Assembly: GCA_043775015.1 (NCBI GenBank)
Contig: JAYVSV010000013.1
Span: forward strand, 1 to 64,000
Direction: 5' to 3'
Length of the DNA: 64,000 bases
From: CANJXF01 sp043775015
GTDB taxonomy: Bacteria > Verrucomicrobiota > Verrucomicrobiia > Limisphaerales > CANJXF01
The notes under the pieces are model-generated. The model was not told the DNA's origin. It saw only the letters and a list, made by a program, of their open reading frames with translations, and did no database searches. Shown piece by piece: positions 27,419-37,077 of the stretch; within the stretch, counting starts at the first letter, position 1; every line of letters begins with the position of its first letter. The translations under genes and the position numbers were made by a program.

Positions 27419-27603
27419 TTGCCGCGACCGACGAGCGCGCGAAGCGAACGCTCGATTCCCGGTTTGTTCCGGATTTGCAGATGGTCTGTCGCGACAATTT
27501 CGTTTCCTCGCTTGCCCGTTCATATTATGATGTGCGGCGATGAAGCGGGACATCGCCAGTTATCGGATGCGACTGCAGCAAGTAGTGCAGGTGAAACCGC
27601 CCG

Positions 27604-29334
27604 ATGACCCATCGTTACCCAAACCACATGACTGAACCTCTCTCAATCTCGTCCACGGCGCGTCCAGCGTTTCTGATTACTCTCCTCGTGGTGGCGCTTT
27701 TCCTGATCCGACTCACGGGGCCGTCCGACCTGATGGACTTCGGGCAAGAAGCCCCGACGGCCTACGTGTTGGACGCGGTCAAGAATGGCCACTGGATTGT
27801 GCAGCGGGACGCGATCGGAGACATCACCTCAAAACCACCGCTTTATACCTGGCTTGCTGCTGCGGTTTCGACCATCACTGGCGAGGTGAACCGTTGGACG
27901 CTCTGTGCGCCCGCAGCGTTGGCGACCTGGGCGTTGGCACTGGTGATCCTCACGACTGGGATAAAGTATTTCGGCGGGCGCGCGGGCTTGCTGGCCGCAT
28001 TGATGTACGTCTTGTCTCAGGTCGTCGCCAAGCAAGTGGCGCTAGTTCGGACGGATGGTTTATTTTCTTTGACCGTGGGGCTGACCGCGCTGCTGGCTTA
28101 CCGCGCGTGGCAAAAGGGAAAAGGTTGGGAGATCTTCTGGTTGGCGGCGGCGGCGGCAACCCTCACGAAAGGGCCGCTGGGCATCGTGCTCGGCGCAAGC
28201 GGATTGCTCGCGGAATGGTGGGAACGCTGGACGGGAAGCCCAGCGACAATCAAAGGGAAGCATTGGACCGGAATATTTTTGTTTCTTGCCATCGTCCTAG
28301 GCTGGTTCGGACTGGCTTACTGGGATGTGGGGCGGGCGTTGACTGATCGGCTGCTTGTGCGCGAACTGTACGGTCGTGCGGTGAGCACGGGAAAAGGCAG
28401 CGCGATGCTCGTGGGCTTCTACCTTCCAACTCTCTACTTTCTAGCACGCTTTGCCCCGTGGAGCATTGCCAGTCTGGTGGGGTTGTGGCGGGTTGTGAAG
28501 TGGCCTTCACCGGACGCCAACCAGCGCGGGTTCGAAAGGTTTTTGTTTTGCTGGTTTGCCGCCGGGTTGGTGATTTTTTCGCTGGCGGCGCACCATCGCG
28601 CGGATTTGCTTTTTCCGCTCGTCCCGCCTGCGGCGCTACTGGCTGGGCGCGAGCTCGCCAGGTGGCTCGCGGCTTGGTCCGACCGAAAACTCACTGTCGT
28701 TTCGGTGGTGCTATCACTTTTGTTCCTCATCGCCGTCGGCCTCAACTTTCACATGGCGCGGTTGTGGTTGAAGAAAGAAGAGTCCGTGGCCCAGACGCTC
28801 GCGGCGGAAAAACTGGCCGACATTGTTCATGAAAAAGTTGGCGCCGGTTTTCCGCTGGTGCATCAGAGAACGTCACCAGTGATGCAACTGCGGCTCGGCA
28901 CCTACAACCCGCTGGTGACGGCCGAACGTGCCGCGCAACTGCTGCAAAGCAGCGCAGCCGCGTTTGTGGCCGTGAGAGACGCCGACGCAATGTTCGCGCG
29001 ATTGCCAACCAACTCATTCCACATCCTGGCCGAAGTGCCGCGAACGGAGCTGACGCATATGGCCATCCTCGGCAATCGTCCCGTCCTCGCCTGGTCTGAT
29101 CCGTTGGTCACTTTGATTGGGCCACTGCAGTTCCAAATGAGTGGTATCCGGAAATTCGAGCGACGAGCGAATGAGTTTTGGTTCGAAAACGAATCGCACT
29201 CTGCCTATGTCGAGGTGACGAACGAATCGGACAAAACCATTTCGACCCGCGTTCATTTTACCGGCATCGGCGCGGCCACCAGCGAGGACATTGTTGTGCC
29301 GGCAGGTGGAACGCGAAAAGTTACCTGCAAATGA
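27604..29334 (+). CDS. ArnT-like glycosyltransferase family 39 membrane protein
   Basis: 576 residues (ATG 27604; an inner ATG at 27628 starts MTEPLSISS). First loop MDFGQEAPTAYVLDAVKNGHW and ITSKPPLYTWLAAAVS are the GT39 donor-site elements, here with GQE in place of PDE. Multiple membrane helices (ALATWALALVILTTG, GLLAALMYVLSQVVA, GIFLFLAIVLGWFGLAYW), then a C-terminal periplasmic domain of about 170 residues ending in a small beta-sandwich-like part (FENESHSAYVEVTNESDK, VVPAGGTRKVTCK). Closely related in layout to the GT39 gene at 29769. Confidence 0.82.
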   Translation: MTHRYPNHMTEPLSISSTARPAFLITLLVVALFLIRLTGPSDLMDFGQEAPTAYVLDAVKNGHWIVQRDAIGDITSKPPLYTWLAAAVSTITGEVNRWTLCAPAALATWALALVILTTGIKYFGGRAGLLAALMYVLSQVVAKQVALVRTDGLFSLTVGLTALLAYRAWQKGKGWEIFWLAAAAATLTKGPLGIVLGASGLLAEWWERWTGSPATIKGKHWTGIFLFLAIVLGWFGLAYWDVGRALTDRLLVRELYGRAVSTGKGSAMLVGFYLPTLYFLARFAPWSIASLVGLWRVVKWPSPDANQRGFERFLFCWFAAGLVIFSLAAHHRADLLFPLVPPAALLAGRELARWLAAWSDRKLTVVSVVLSLLFLIAVGLNFHMARLWLKKEESVAQTLAAEKLADIVHEKVGAGFPLVHQRTSPVMQLRLGTYNPLVTAERAAQLLQSSAAAFVAVRDADAMFARLPTNSFHILAEVPRTELTHMAILGNRPVLAWSDPLVTLIGPLQFQMSGIRKFERRANEFWFENESHSAYVEVTNESDKTISTRVHFTGIGAATSEDIVVPAGGTRKVTCK

Positions 29335-29700
29335 GCGAGTATCCGCCAGCCCCCCCCCGCAGCCAGACGTTCGAGTGCGGAGTCACTTTTAGTACCACGC
29401 CGCAGCTTCTGAGCGAGAATATCCAACCGGCGTGCAGACCGATTGAAAAATACAGATTGCCCGTCCTCTGGTAAGAGAGGGACAACAACACGCCGGCCAG
29501 CGAGAGGTTGAAAAAACCGGGAACGATTTGCTGCCAGCCCGTAAATCCACGCTCAGAATCAGCCCGAGATGGCCCAAGCCAGAAAGCCAATTCATACAGG
29601 TGTCTCGTAGCGCCAGCCGCAGATCGAACTTCACGCCGCTGTAAAAGGCTCTCACACCACGCTGTCAACGCATCGCTCAGGCCGGTCAGTCGATGGACTG
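29321..29700 (-). pseudogene. Decayed CPBP-family intramembrane protease (CAAX protease-like)
   Basis: On the minus strand, 29389-29570 reads GFTGWQQIVPGFFNLSLAG and then LYFSIGLHAGWIFSL, the end of CPBP (Abi/CAAX) membrane proteases. Upstream, in another frame, FYSGVKFDLRLALRDT and LSGLGHLGLIL look like degraded versions of the FRG and H-containing helices. The EE motif is not found and the frames shift, so this is a remnant filling the 434-bp gap between two GT39 genes. It overlaps the end of the plus-strand gene by 14 bp. Confidence 0.6.
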
Positions 29701-29768
29701 AAAGAAAGCCATCGTGTCATGGAAGGCTGGCGACAAGATTGTGCTGACTTAGGAGTGTAAATCGGAGA

Positions 29769-31475
29769 TCAAAGTTTCCAGGTTTCGCCGGGCGCGAGTT
29801 CCCGCTCTTGCACCGTAATGGAATTACTGAATCGAACCCGCACCCGGTGCGGTGCCGAGGCAAGATTTGAAAAAGTGACGGCATTCTCCATTTTTTCGCG
29901 ACGTTCAAAGACAAATTCCTTCCCTCGCGCCTGCAGAAGTTTCACGCCGTCCAGCCGCAGCGAAAAAGGCCCGATGATTGTCGCCATGCGATCCGTCCAC
30001 TCCAGCCGCGGATGATTGCTGACAATCCGCACCTCTTCATCTCGCGTCGTTGTCCAACGATATAATTCAACCGGGGGAGGGGAATTCGTGCCGAGGGCTT
30101 TCTGTAAAGCAGGAAAATCTTTGACCGCCACAAACGCTGCTGCCGAACCATGCAGCAACTCGGCCGCCGCCGCAGGAGAAACTGAAGGCCGCATCGTGTT
30201 CATCCAAATTTGAATCTCGAACGGGTCATCCGTGTGCGTCAGTGGGAATTGTTCACCCACTTTTTTTCGGATCGTGTCGGCAATATTTTTTTGCGCGAGA
30301 GTTTCTTTCACGTACCGGTTGCGCTTGGAAAGCGAGAAATGGTAAACCGCCAGAAAGCCCAATGCGATGACGCAAACTGCAAAAGCCGTTCTCACCACCG
30401 TGATGGCTTTAAATTTGGAAAGCCAGCGCGACAACTCGCGTCCCGCCAATAATGCGGCGACTGGAATCAGAGGAACAATCAATCGTCCGTTCTGATGAGA
30501 TGCGATGCCAAACAAAAATAAGCCGAGGAAAAACCAGCAGACGAGAAAGCGCTCGAATCGGCGGGGTTCAGCTCCCGGTACCGGATTCCGGAATACGCGC
30601 CACAAACTAATGGCCGCGAAAATACTCCATGGGAAAAAATGAACGAACACATTTCGCGGCGGTTCATAAAAGCCCGCACCCGGCGCGTGATTCGAACCCT
30701 CCTCAAGGATATGACCGGCCAGTTCGCGTCCGAGCATTGTCTCGATAAGCGGTTGCCCCATTTTCTGATACGCCAGGAAAAACCATCCCCCGGTAATAAA
30801 AAAATACAACGCCAGTCCTGGCCAGTGTGAACCGCGCAACGGCAGCCGTTCTTCCGATCGCCGTTTCCAGAAAACCGCCAGCAAACCACCTGCGGCCAGA
30901 ACCAGCCCCAGCGGCCCTTTTACCATCGTTGCCACCGCTGACCAAAACCAAAACCAGTTCCAGCCTTTGCCACACGTCCAGGCGCGAAACGCCGCCAGCG
31001 CACCAAGCATCACGGGCAACGCCAGCAAACCATCGTAGCGCGCAGTGACGATTTGCTTGTCGCCCATCGGCGATAGCAGATAAGCCAATGCGCCCAGCAA
31101 ACCCGCCATCCACCCGAAATGTTTTCGCCCCGCTGCGAGAATCGTCCAAGCCACACCCAACGTCGCCAACGCGGAAGGCAAATAAATTGAAAACCGGTTG
31201 ATCCGTCCAAACGCCAGCGTGGATAAAGAAGCAATCCAAGTCAGCAAAGGTGGTTTGGAACAAATGCCGCCGGTGGAATCATACTGACAAATCCAATGTC
31301 CGTTCTGAACCGCATCCAGAATATAAGCTCCGACACGGTGTTCATTATTTTGCGTGAGATTGGGATAACCCGTCAGCGCTATTGTCCACATCGCCGCCCA
31401 AACCAAACCCACGGCGGTGAACAGATAAACTGGTCGCGGTTCAAATATATTATTTTTTTGAGTGATGTTTGTCAT
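29769..31475 (-). CDS. ArnT-like glycosyltransferase family 39, last gene of the efflux operon
   Basis: 568 residues from MTNITQKNNIF (ATG 31475, four bases after the RND stop). GT39 pattern: AYILDAVQNGHWICQY, ICSKPPLLTWIASLS, membrane segments LATLGVAWTILAAG, GLLGALAYLLSP, GLALYFFITGGWFFLAY, and a C-terminal periplasmic domain with AAAAELLHGSAAAFVAVKDF and a terminal beta-rich part (VRVRFSNSITVQERELAPG). Its tight placement behind the efflux pump genes suggests co-transcription and thus induction by the same metal signal. Probably modifies lipid A or another envelope glycan. Confidence 0.82.
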   Translation of the reverse strand: MTNITQKNNIFEPRPVYLFTAVGLVWAAMWTIALTGYPNLTQNNEHRVGAYILDAVQNGHWICQYDSTGGICSKPPLLTWIASLSTLAFGRINRFSIYLPSALATLGVAWTILAAGRKHFGWMAGLLGALAYLLSPMGDKQIVTARYDGLLALPVMLGALAAFRAWTCGKGWNWFWFWSAVATMVKGPLGLVLAAGGLLAVFWKRRSEERLPLRGSHWPGLALYFFITGGWFFLAYQKMGQPLIETMLGRELAGHILEEGSNHAPGAGFYEPPRNVFVHFFPWSIFAAISLWRVFRNPVPGAEPRRFERFLVCWFFLGLFLFGIASHQNGRLIVPLIPVAALLAGRELSRWLSKFKAITVVRTAFAVCVIALGFLAVYHFSLSKRNRYVKETLAQKNIADTIRKKVGEQFPLTHTDDPFEIQIWMNTMRPSVSPAAAAELLHGSAAAFVAVKDFPALQKALGTNSPPPVELYRWTTTRDEEVRIVSNHPRLEWTDRMATIIGPFSLRLDGVKLLQARGKEFVFERREKMENAVTFSNLASAPHRVRVRFSNSITVQERELAPGETWKL

Positions 31476-31479
31476 GTCG

Positions 31480-34400
31480 CTATTTTGAAGGAATTTTTGT
31501 GAAACGACCAAATCTCAACGCCATACTCGGTAGCACCATCAGATTCAACATTGTGGAGGTCAGCAGTCCGCCTAAAATGACGAGCGCCATCGGGCTTTCG
31601 ATTTCGTGACCGGCTTCGCTTCCACCCATCGCCAGCGGCAAAAGGCCGAGCGCAGTCACTAAAGCGGTCATTACAATCGGAACGAGCCGTTCCGTTGCGC
31701 CTCGCACCGCCGTTTCCATATTCCAAGGCTGGTTTTCTTCGCGGACGAGATGTTCGAAATGCGAAATCATCATGATGGAATTTCGCATCGTGATTCCAAA
31801 CAGCGTCACGAATCCGACCAGCGAACCGACCGAGAGCAAACCGCCCGAAGCAAAAACGGCCAGCACTCCACCCACCAGTGCGAACGGAAGATTTGCCAAA
31901 ACCAAAAGCAGATTGCGCCAATTGCCGAAGACGATGGAGAGGAGCAGCACGATCCCAATCGCGGCAATTCCCGAATGAACTAAAATTTCACGACGCGCCT
32001 CAGTTTGCGCTTCGGCGGAACCGCTGAACGTTGCGTAGGTGCCTCGCGAAAAAGAAATTTTATTCGCCAGTTTTTCTTTGGCTTCTTTGACAAAAGATTC
32101 AATGTCCCGGCCCTCGACGTTACAGGTGACTTGTTGCCGACGCTGTGTTCCTTCGTGAACAATCGCGCTGCGACCAGTGGTTAAATAAATTTCCGCCAAC
32201 TCGCGCAAAGGAAGACGAGTGCCCTGGCCATTGCGAAGCATCAATGAGCCGATGGTTTCAGGATCTTTTCGACTTTCTTCATGAAGAATAACCGAGACAT
32301 CGGTGAAACGATTTCCCTGAAAACTTTGCGCGACCACCGTTCCTTGATAAGCGGTTTCAATGGCATCTAAAATTTCGCCCGGCTGAAAACCGAATTGCAC
32401 GAGCCGCTCTGGACGAAGCCGCACTACCAGTTCCGGCGCGCCCGGTTGCGATTCCGTTTGCACATCAACGGCGCCGCGAATTTTTCCAACGAGTTGTTGA
32501 ACTTCCGCCGCTTTGCGATCCAACAAGTCGAGGTCGTCGCCAAAAAGGTTGATCACGACTTGCGCCGTGCTGCCGGAAACAACTTCTTCCATTCGTTCCG
32601 CCAGAAACGGCATCACTTTGAAAGTTGCTCCGGGAAATTTTTGGAGCACCTGGCGAATTTCGCTTGCCACCTGTTCCGCTTCTTCACCATGCAACGGCTG
32701 AAGCGCGACGTGAAATTCGTTCATGGAAGTTGGCCACGTATCTTCGCCTTGTTCCGCGCGTCCGACTTGTTGCGCGACGGTGCGAATGTGCGCATTCTTC
32801 AACAGCTCTTTCGTGACTTGCTGTCCCACCGAAAGCGACTCGTCAATCGAAGCGCCGGGCAACAGCATCATGTGGACAATAAAATGTCCTTCGCGAAATT
32901 CCGGCAAAAATTCTCCGCCGAAAAATGGCAGGGTCGCCGCTGCGCCGAGGCAAATCAGGACGACGATTGCGACCACTGTCTTCGGAAACCGGCTCAGTTT
33001 CACGAGCCAATTTCGGTGAGAATTTTTTAGCCACGTCACATAACGCGGTTCGGAATGGGCCGCGATGCGCGACAGCATCAAATAACAAAGTGCTGGTGTG
33101 ACGGTCAAGGCCACGACGAGTGAAGCCAGCGTCGCCAAAATAAAAGCGAGGGCGAGCGGTGAAAATAATCGACCCTGCATGCCCGACATCGTGAGCACGG
33201 GAATGAAAACAAGCGCGACGATGAAGGTGGCATAAACAATCGCGCTTCGCACTTCGAGCGACGCTTTGAGAATCACACTGAACAATGATTCTGGCTGAGC
33301 GCGTTTCTGATTCTCGCGCAGTCGCCGTAAAATATTTTCGACATCGATGATGGCGTCATCGACCACCACGCCCATGGCAATCGCAAATCCTCCGAGCGTA
33401 ATGGTGTTCAGCGTGACGCCAAAACGGTGGAGCACGATGACCGCCGCCAAAATGGAAAGCGGAATCGAGACGAAGGAAATAAACGCGGTTCGCAAATCGA
33501 GCAGAAACAAAAACAGCACGACCACGACCAGCAGTCCGCCAAAGAGCAAAGATTGTTTGATGTTTTTTAGCGACGTTTCGATGAACGTCGCGGGGCGAAA
33601 AAGTCGCGGCTGAATAATAATCTGTTCGTTCGTAAAAACAGGTTTCATTTCCTCCAGCGCGTTTTCCACGGCGCGTGTTACCTCCATTGTGTTCGCGCCG
33701 AATTGGCTGGAGACGAGGAGAATGACGCCGCGTTGTCCCATGATTTGCGCATCGCCTAATTTCGGTTCCGCGCCATTCACGACGTCCGCCACATCTTTGA
33801 GGCGAACACTTGCGCCGCCGTGATTCGTCAAAACAACTTCGCCGATTTGCTCTGGCGTCAACGATTGGCCCTCGGTGCGAATGACAATTCTTTGATTGCG
33901 ATTTTCCAAAAATCCCGCGCCGCGAACGCCGGTTGATTTGCGCGCCGCCGTCAGGACATCTTCAATCGACAAACCGAACGCAATTAATTTTTCCGGGCGC
34001 GCTTGAATTTGGATCTGTCGAATTTCTCCACCAAATGTGTCCACCTTTGCCACGCCCGAAACGCCCAGCAATCGCGGCTGCAAAGTCCAATCGGCGAATG
34101 TTCGCAAATCCATCGCCGTGCGATTGCTGGAAGTCAAACCGATGGCCAGCATCAAACTCGTCGAGGAAGTCAGCGCCCCCATTTTTGGCGCATCGACTCC
34201 CTGCGGCAAACGACTGGCCACTTCGACGAGCCGTTCACTCATCGTTTGGCGGGCGCGGAAAATATCGGTGTCGTCGGAAAAAACAATCGTGATCGCCGAA
34301 AGTCCCTGGATGGATTGCGAGCGGATGGAGACGAGACTGGGCGCGCCGTTCAACGCATTTTCAATCGGGCGCGTGACCAGTTGCTCGACTTGTTCCGCCG

Positions 34401-34569
34401 ACAAACCGGGTGCTTCCGTTTGAATGACGATTTGGGGCGGAGCGAATTCGGGAAACACATCCAGCTTGGTGCGATTGGCAATATAAAGTCCGTAAGCCAC
34501 CACCAAACAAGCCAGCGCAATCACCACGCCACGGAAGCGCAGAGAAAATTGGATGATTTGTTTTAGCAT
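31480..34569 (-). CDS. RND heavy-metal efflux permease (CusA/CzcA family)
   Basis: 1029 residues, normal for HME-RND pumps. Begins MLKQIIQFSLRFRGVVIALA; periplasmic porter segment RTKLDVFPEFAPPQIVIQTEAPGL-like, IENALNGAPSLVSIRS; the transmembrane proton-relay helix 4 is GVVVDDAIIDVENILRRLR, the CzcA-type form. Two sets of six helices with large loops, ending ALVILGGLLTSTMLNLMVLPSM. Forms the inner-membrane pump of a TolC-MFP-RND complex; the substrate could be Cu(I)/Ag(I) or Zn/Co/Cd. The upstream CusR-like box favours copper, by inference. 24 bp downstream of the adaptor gene. Confidence 0.93.
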   Translation of the reverse strand: MLKQIIQFSLRFRGVVIALACLVVAYGLYIANRTKLDVFPEFAPPQIVIQTEAPGLSAEQVEQLVTRPIENALNGAPSLVSIRSQSIQGLSAITIVFSDDTDIFRARQTMSERLVEVASRLPQGVDAPKMGALTSSTSLMLAIGLTSSNRTAMDLRTFADWTLQPRLLGVSGVAKVDTFGGEIRQIQIQARPEKLIAFGLSIEDVLTAARKSTGVRGAGFLENRNQRIVIRTEGQSLTPEQIGEVVLTNHGGASVRLKDVADVVNGAEPKLGDAQIMGQRGVILLVSSQFGANTMEVTRAVENALEEMKPVFTNEQIIIQPRLFRPATFIETSLKNIKQSLLFGGLLVVVVLFLFLLDLRTAFISFVSIPLSILAAVIVLHRFGVTLNTITLGGFAIAMGVVVDDAIIDVENILRRLRENQKRAQPESLFSVILKASLEVRSAIVYATFIVALVFIPVLTMSGMQGRLFSPLALAFILATLASLVVALTVTPALCYLMLSRIAAHSEPRYVTWLKNSHRNWLVKLSRFPKTVVAIVVLICLGAAATLPFFGGEFLPEFREGHFIVHMMLLPGASIDESLSVGQQVTKELLKNAHIRTVAQQVGRAEQGEDTWPTSMNEFHVALQPLHGEEAEQVASEIRQVLQKFPGATFKVMPFLAERMEEVVSGSTAQVVINLFGDDLDLLDRKAAEVQQLVGKIRGAVDVQTESQPGAPELVVRLRPERLVQFGFQPGEILDAIETAYQGTVVAQSFQGNRFTDVSVILHEESRKDPETIGSLMLRNGQGTRLPLRELAEIYLTTGRSAIVHEGTQRRQQVTCNVEGRDIESFVKEAKEKLANKISFSRGTYATFSGSAEAQTEARREILVHSGIAAIGIVLLLSIVFGNWRNLLLVLANLPFALVGGVLAVFASGGLLSVGSLVGFVTLFGITMRNSIMMISHFEHLVREENQPWNMETAVRGATERLVPIVMTALVTALGLLPLAMGGSEAGHEIESPMALVILGGLLTSTMLNLMVLPSMALRFGRFTKIPSK

Positions 34570-34593
34570 GGAGAAAATTTTTTCCGCTTCTGG

Positions 34594-35586
34594 TCAATCT
34601 CCGAGTCGAAACTGCGCTTTGCTTTCTTCGGACAAAAGAGTTTGCGCGCCACTGATGACGACTGGATCGTCCGCTGACAAATTGCTGATGAACCAACCAG
34701 CGGTTGTCGGTGTTTCCAAATTGACCTCGCGTCGGGCAAAATTTTCTGCGGAAATTTTCAAATAAATAAACGCCTTGCCGTCATGCCGCACGACGGCAGA
34801 TCGCGGCACGACGACTCCCTTCAACGCGTCGCCCGAAACTTTGATGAAACCCGTGACGGCTGCGCCGGGCGACAAACCCACTGCTTTGGATTTGGTCAGG
34901 AAAAGAAATCCTTGTCCTTGTGTCTGCGCGTCAATTTTCGGCGACGCTCCTAAAAATTCTGCTTCGACCGTTTCCGCGCCATTGAGAGAAGTGATCCGCG
35001 CACCGATTGGATTGCTCGGCAAAGTTTCGCCGGGCGAAAGCTCAATGCGAACCAACGATTTTTCTGAGCTAACAATTACTTTTAGAAACTCAGGAAGATC
35101 GTCCCGCTCGGCGAGAGCCTGTCCCCAGGCCAATTTCATTTTTATTTTTGCGGTTTCGACGGCGAGTTCGTCGCGGCGAGAATTGGCCGCTGCCGTTTGC
35201 AAAGCACGCACGGAAGTATTTTCACCCAGCGTTTTCAGGCGATCATATTCTTGCCGCGAAACTTCCGCTGCCACGCGAGCTGAGGCGAGTTCCGCGCCTT
35301 GTTCAGCCAAACTGGTTGGGTCCAAGACGCGTCCGTAACCGACAATTTCTTTTGTGAAATTCGTCGCGATGAGCGGTTCCACTTTCAGCGCGATTCGCTT
35401 TTGGGTTTCGTCGTTCAAGGTGAGGATGTTTTCTCCGTTCGTTCCTTTGGCGGTCTTCGATTCCGTTGTGATTGCGCCTTCGTGGGCTTGTTCAACTGTT
35501 CGTTCCTTGTTTTTTTTGGCGTAAACGAAAATCAATCCTCCGATGACGATGACGGTGATTAAGGTTAAAAAGAATTTTGTTTTCAC
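34594..35586 (-). CDS. Periplasmic adaptor (membrane fusion) subunit of efflux system
   Basis: 330 residues, GTG start at 35586 overlapping the stop of the TolC gene (GTGA). N-terminal membrane anchor FFLTLITVIVIGGLIFVYA, then the adaptor: KEIVGYGRVLDPTSLAEQGAEL, an alpha-hairpin (SRQEYDRLKTLGENTSVRALQTA), beta-barrel and membrane-proximal segments (GLSPGAAVTGFIKV, VVVPRSAVVRHDGKAFIYLK, DDPVVISGAQTLLSEE). It resembles CusB/CzcB-type adaptors but lacks an obvious Met-rich N-terminal metal site. Links the RND pump to the outer-membrane channel. Confidence 0.88.
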   Translation of the reverse strand: MKTKFFLTLITVIVIGGLIFVYAKKNKERTVEQAHEGAITTESKTAKGTNGENILTLNDETQKRIALKVEPLIATNFTKEIVGYGRVLDPTSLAEQGAELASARVAAEVSRQEYDRLKTLGENTSVRALQTAAANSRRDELAVETAKIKMKLAWGQALAERDDLPEFLKVIVSSEKSLVRIELSPGETLPSNPIGARITSLNGAETVEAEFLGASPKIDAQTQGQGFLFLTKSKAVGLSPGAAVTGFIKVSGDALKGVVVPRSAVVRHDGKAFIYLKISAENFARREVNLETPTTAGWFISNLSADDPVVISGAQTLLSEESKAQFRLGD

Positions 35587-36986
35587 GGTTCGCTTCCTTT
35601 TTCTGCACGGGGACTTTTCGAAAAATCAATGGTCGTAAGCGGGCGTTGCAAGGCGTTTTCCAGTTCGCCAATGGACTGCTGCAATTTCGTTACCGCATCG
35701 AGTTTCTGAAGTTGGGCGACGGCAAGTTCAAGATCGGCATTCCACATTTCGCGGCGGCCAATCTCTCCCGCTTTCAGTTGAGTTTGCGAAGCTCGATGCT
35801 GTTTTTCCTGAACAGCAATTAACGATTCCGTGATTTCCATTTGTTCCATTGCGCTGCGATGAATCGCCACAGCGCGGTCGATTTCGCCAATGACCTTTGC
35901 TTGCAACGCAACAAAGCGAGCTGCGGTTTCGGCGCGACGCGCTTTGGCTTCCGCGATACCGCCTTCGTTGCGATTCAAAATGGGAAGCTCCGAGGAAATT
36001 CCGAGCGACCATTTGTTTTCACCCTGATCAAAATGATAGCCGGTGCCGAGATGAACGTCGGGATATTGCTTGGCGATTTCCAGTTGCAAGGCGGACTCTT
36101 TGGCGGCGTATTCGAAAAGCGCGCTGAGAATATCGGGACGATTTTGCAACGCGGCGCTTCGTATTTCGCTCTCGGATAAATTATTTTGAGGCGGGCGCTG
36201 CAAATCGAAATCGAACTTCACCCCGGCCAATGCGCTGGCGGGAATCCCGATGGCTTCGGCGAGACGCGCGCGGCTTTCGGCCAATTGTTTTTCGGCGGCG
36301 CCCATTTCCAATTGGTTTTTGGCAAACGAAATTCGCGCGGTAGCGACTTCAAATGGAGAAATCGCTCCGGCCTTTAATTCGTTTTCAACTGCCTCTGCAA
36401 TTTTTGATTGGATGTCTTTTTGTCGAAGCAGAAGTTTTATCCGCGCATCGCTGGACACGAATTCAACCAAGTTCGCGCGAAGATTATTTCGCACCGTCGC
36501 CGCAGCCACGGCGATGTTCCATTTCGCGGAAGCGGAAAGCTGTTTTAATTGGGCGATGCGATAACCGCGTTTGCCCGCTGTCTCCATGGGCAAATCAAAG
36601 GTGGCTCCGTAAATCCAGGGAGAAATTCCGCCGGCCACATTGAAATTGTATTCGGGAGAAATGCCAACGGTCGGATTGGGCCGCGCGCCCGCCGAAACTT
36701 TTTCCGCATGGACGATTTGCCACTGCGCGCGCGCGACATCCAGCGACGGATGAAAATAAAATGCGGCCAGGGTCAGGTTTTCAAGATTCCAGGATTCGAG
36801 CGGCCAGGTTATTTCATGTTGAAGATTTGTTTCCAGAAAAGTTTTCAACTCTGGCGCTTGCAACGAACGGTTTTCGAATTCCTGGGCACACTTTTCAGGA
36901 GAAAGCGGCTGCGGCTTGTAGCTTTGGCAGCCTGTCAAAATCACCGCGACCAGCAGGGCGACGAACCAATGAAATGACCTGAACAT
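35583..36986 (-). CDS. TolC-family outer-membrane efflux lipoprotein
   Basis: 467 residues from MFRSFHWFVALLVAVILTGCQS; the LTGC lipobox shows a lipoprotein signal, favouring ATG 36986 over the start eight codons earlier. Two outer-membrane-factor repeats are visible: NLTLAAFYFHPSLDVARAQW and GISPEYNFNV in the first half, LQNRPDILSALFEYAAKESAL and YPDVHLGTGYHFDQG in the second. CusC/CzcC-like. First gene of the operon; the CusR-like box lies about 50 bp upstream. Confidence 0.9.
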   Translation of the reverse strand: MFRSFHWFVALLVAVILTGCQSYKPQPLSPEKCAQEFENRSLQAPELKTFLETNLQHEITWPLESWNLENLTLAAFYFHPSLDVARAQWQIVHAEKVSAGARPNPTVGISPEYNFNVAGGISPWIYGATFDLPMETAGKRGYRIAQLKQLSASAKWNIAVAAATVRNNLRANLVEFVSSDARIKLLLRQKDIQSKIAEAVENELKAGAISPFEVATARISFAKNQLEMGAAEKQLAESRARLAEAIGIPASALAGVKFDFDLQRPPQNNLSESEIRSAALQNRPDILSALFEYAAKESALQLEIAKQYPDVHLGTGYHFDQGENKWSLGISSELPILNRNEGGIAEAKARRAETAARFVALQAKVIGEIDRAVAIHRSAMEQMEITESLIAVQEKQHRASQTQLKAGEIGRREMWNADLELAVAQLQKLDAVTKLQQSIGELENALQRPLTTIDFSKSPRAEKGSEP

Positions 36987-37035
36987 TTTGACGACGATAT
37001 TCCTCAACACTTTGCCGCGCTACAAGATTTCTAAA

Positions 37036-37051
37036 ATGACAATCCTGTCAT
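37036..37051 (-). promoter_or_regulatory. CusR-like copper box upstream of the efflux operon
   Basis: ATGACAATCCTGTCAT, preceded by AAA and followed by TT, matches the E. coli CusR palindrome (core ATGACAANNTTGTCAT) with one core mismatch. It lies 49 bp upstream of the TolC-gene ATG, where a response-regulator site is expected. A second copy is at 39263. No cusRS genes are in the window. Confidence 0.6.
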
Positions 37052-37077
37052 TTGAGATTTTCTCGGAGGAAATAAAA

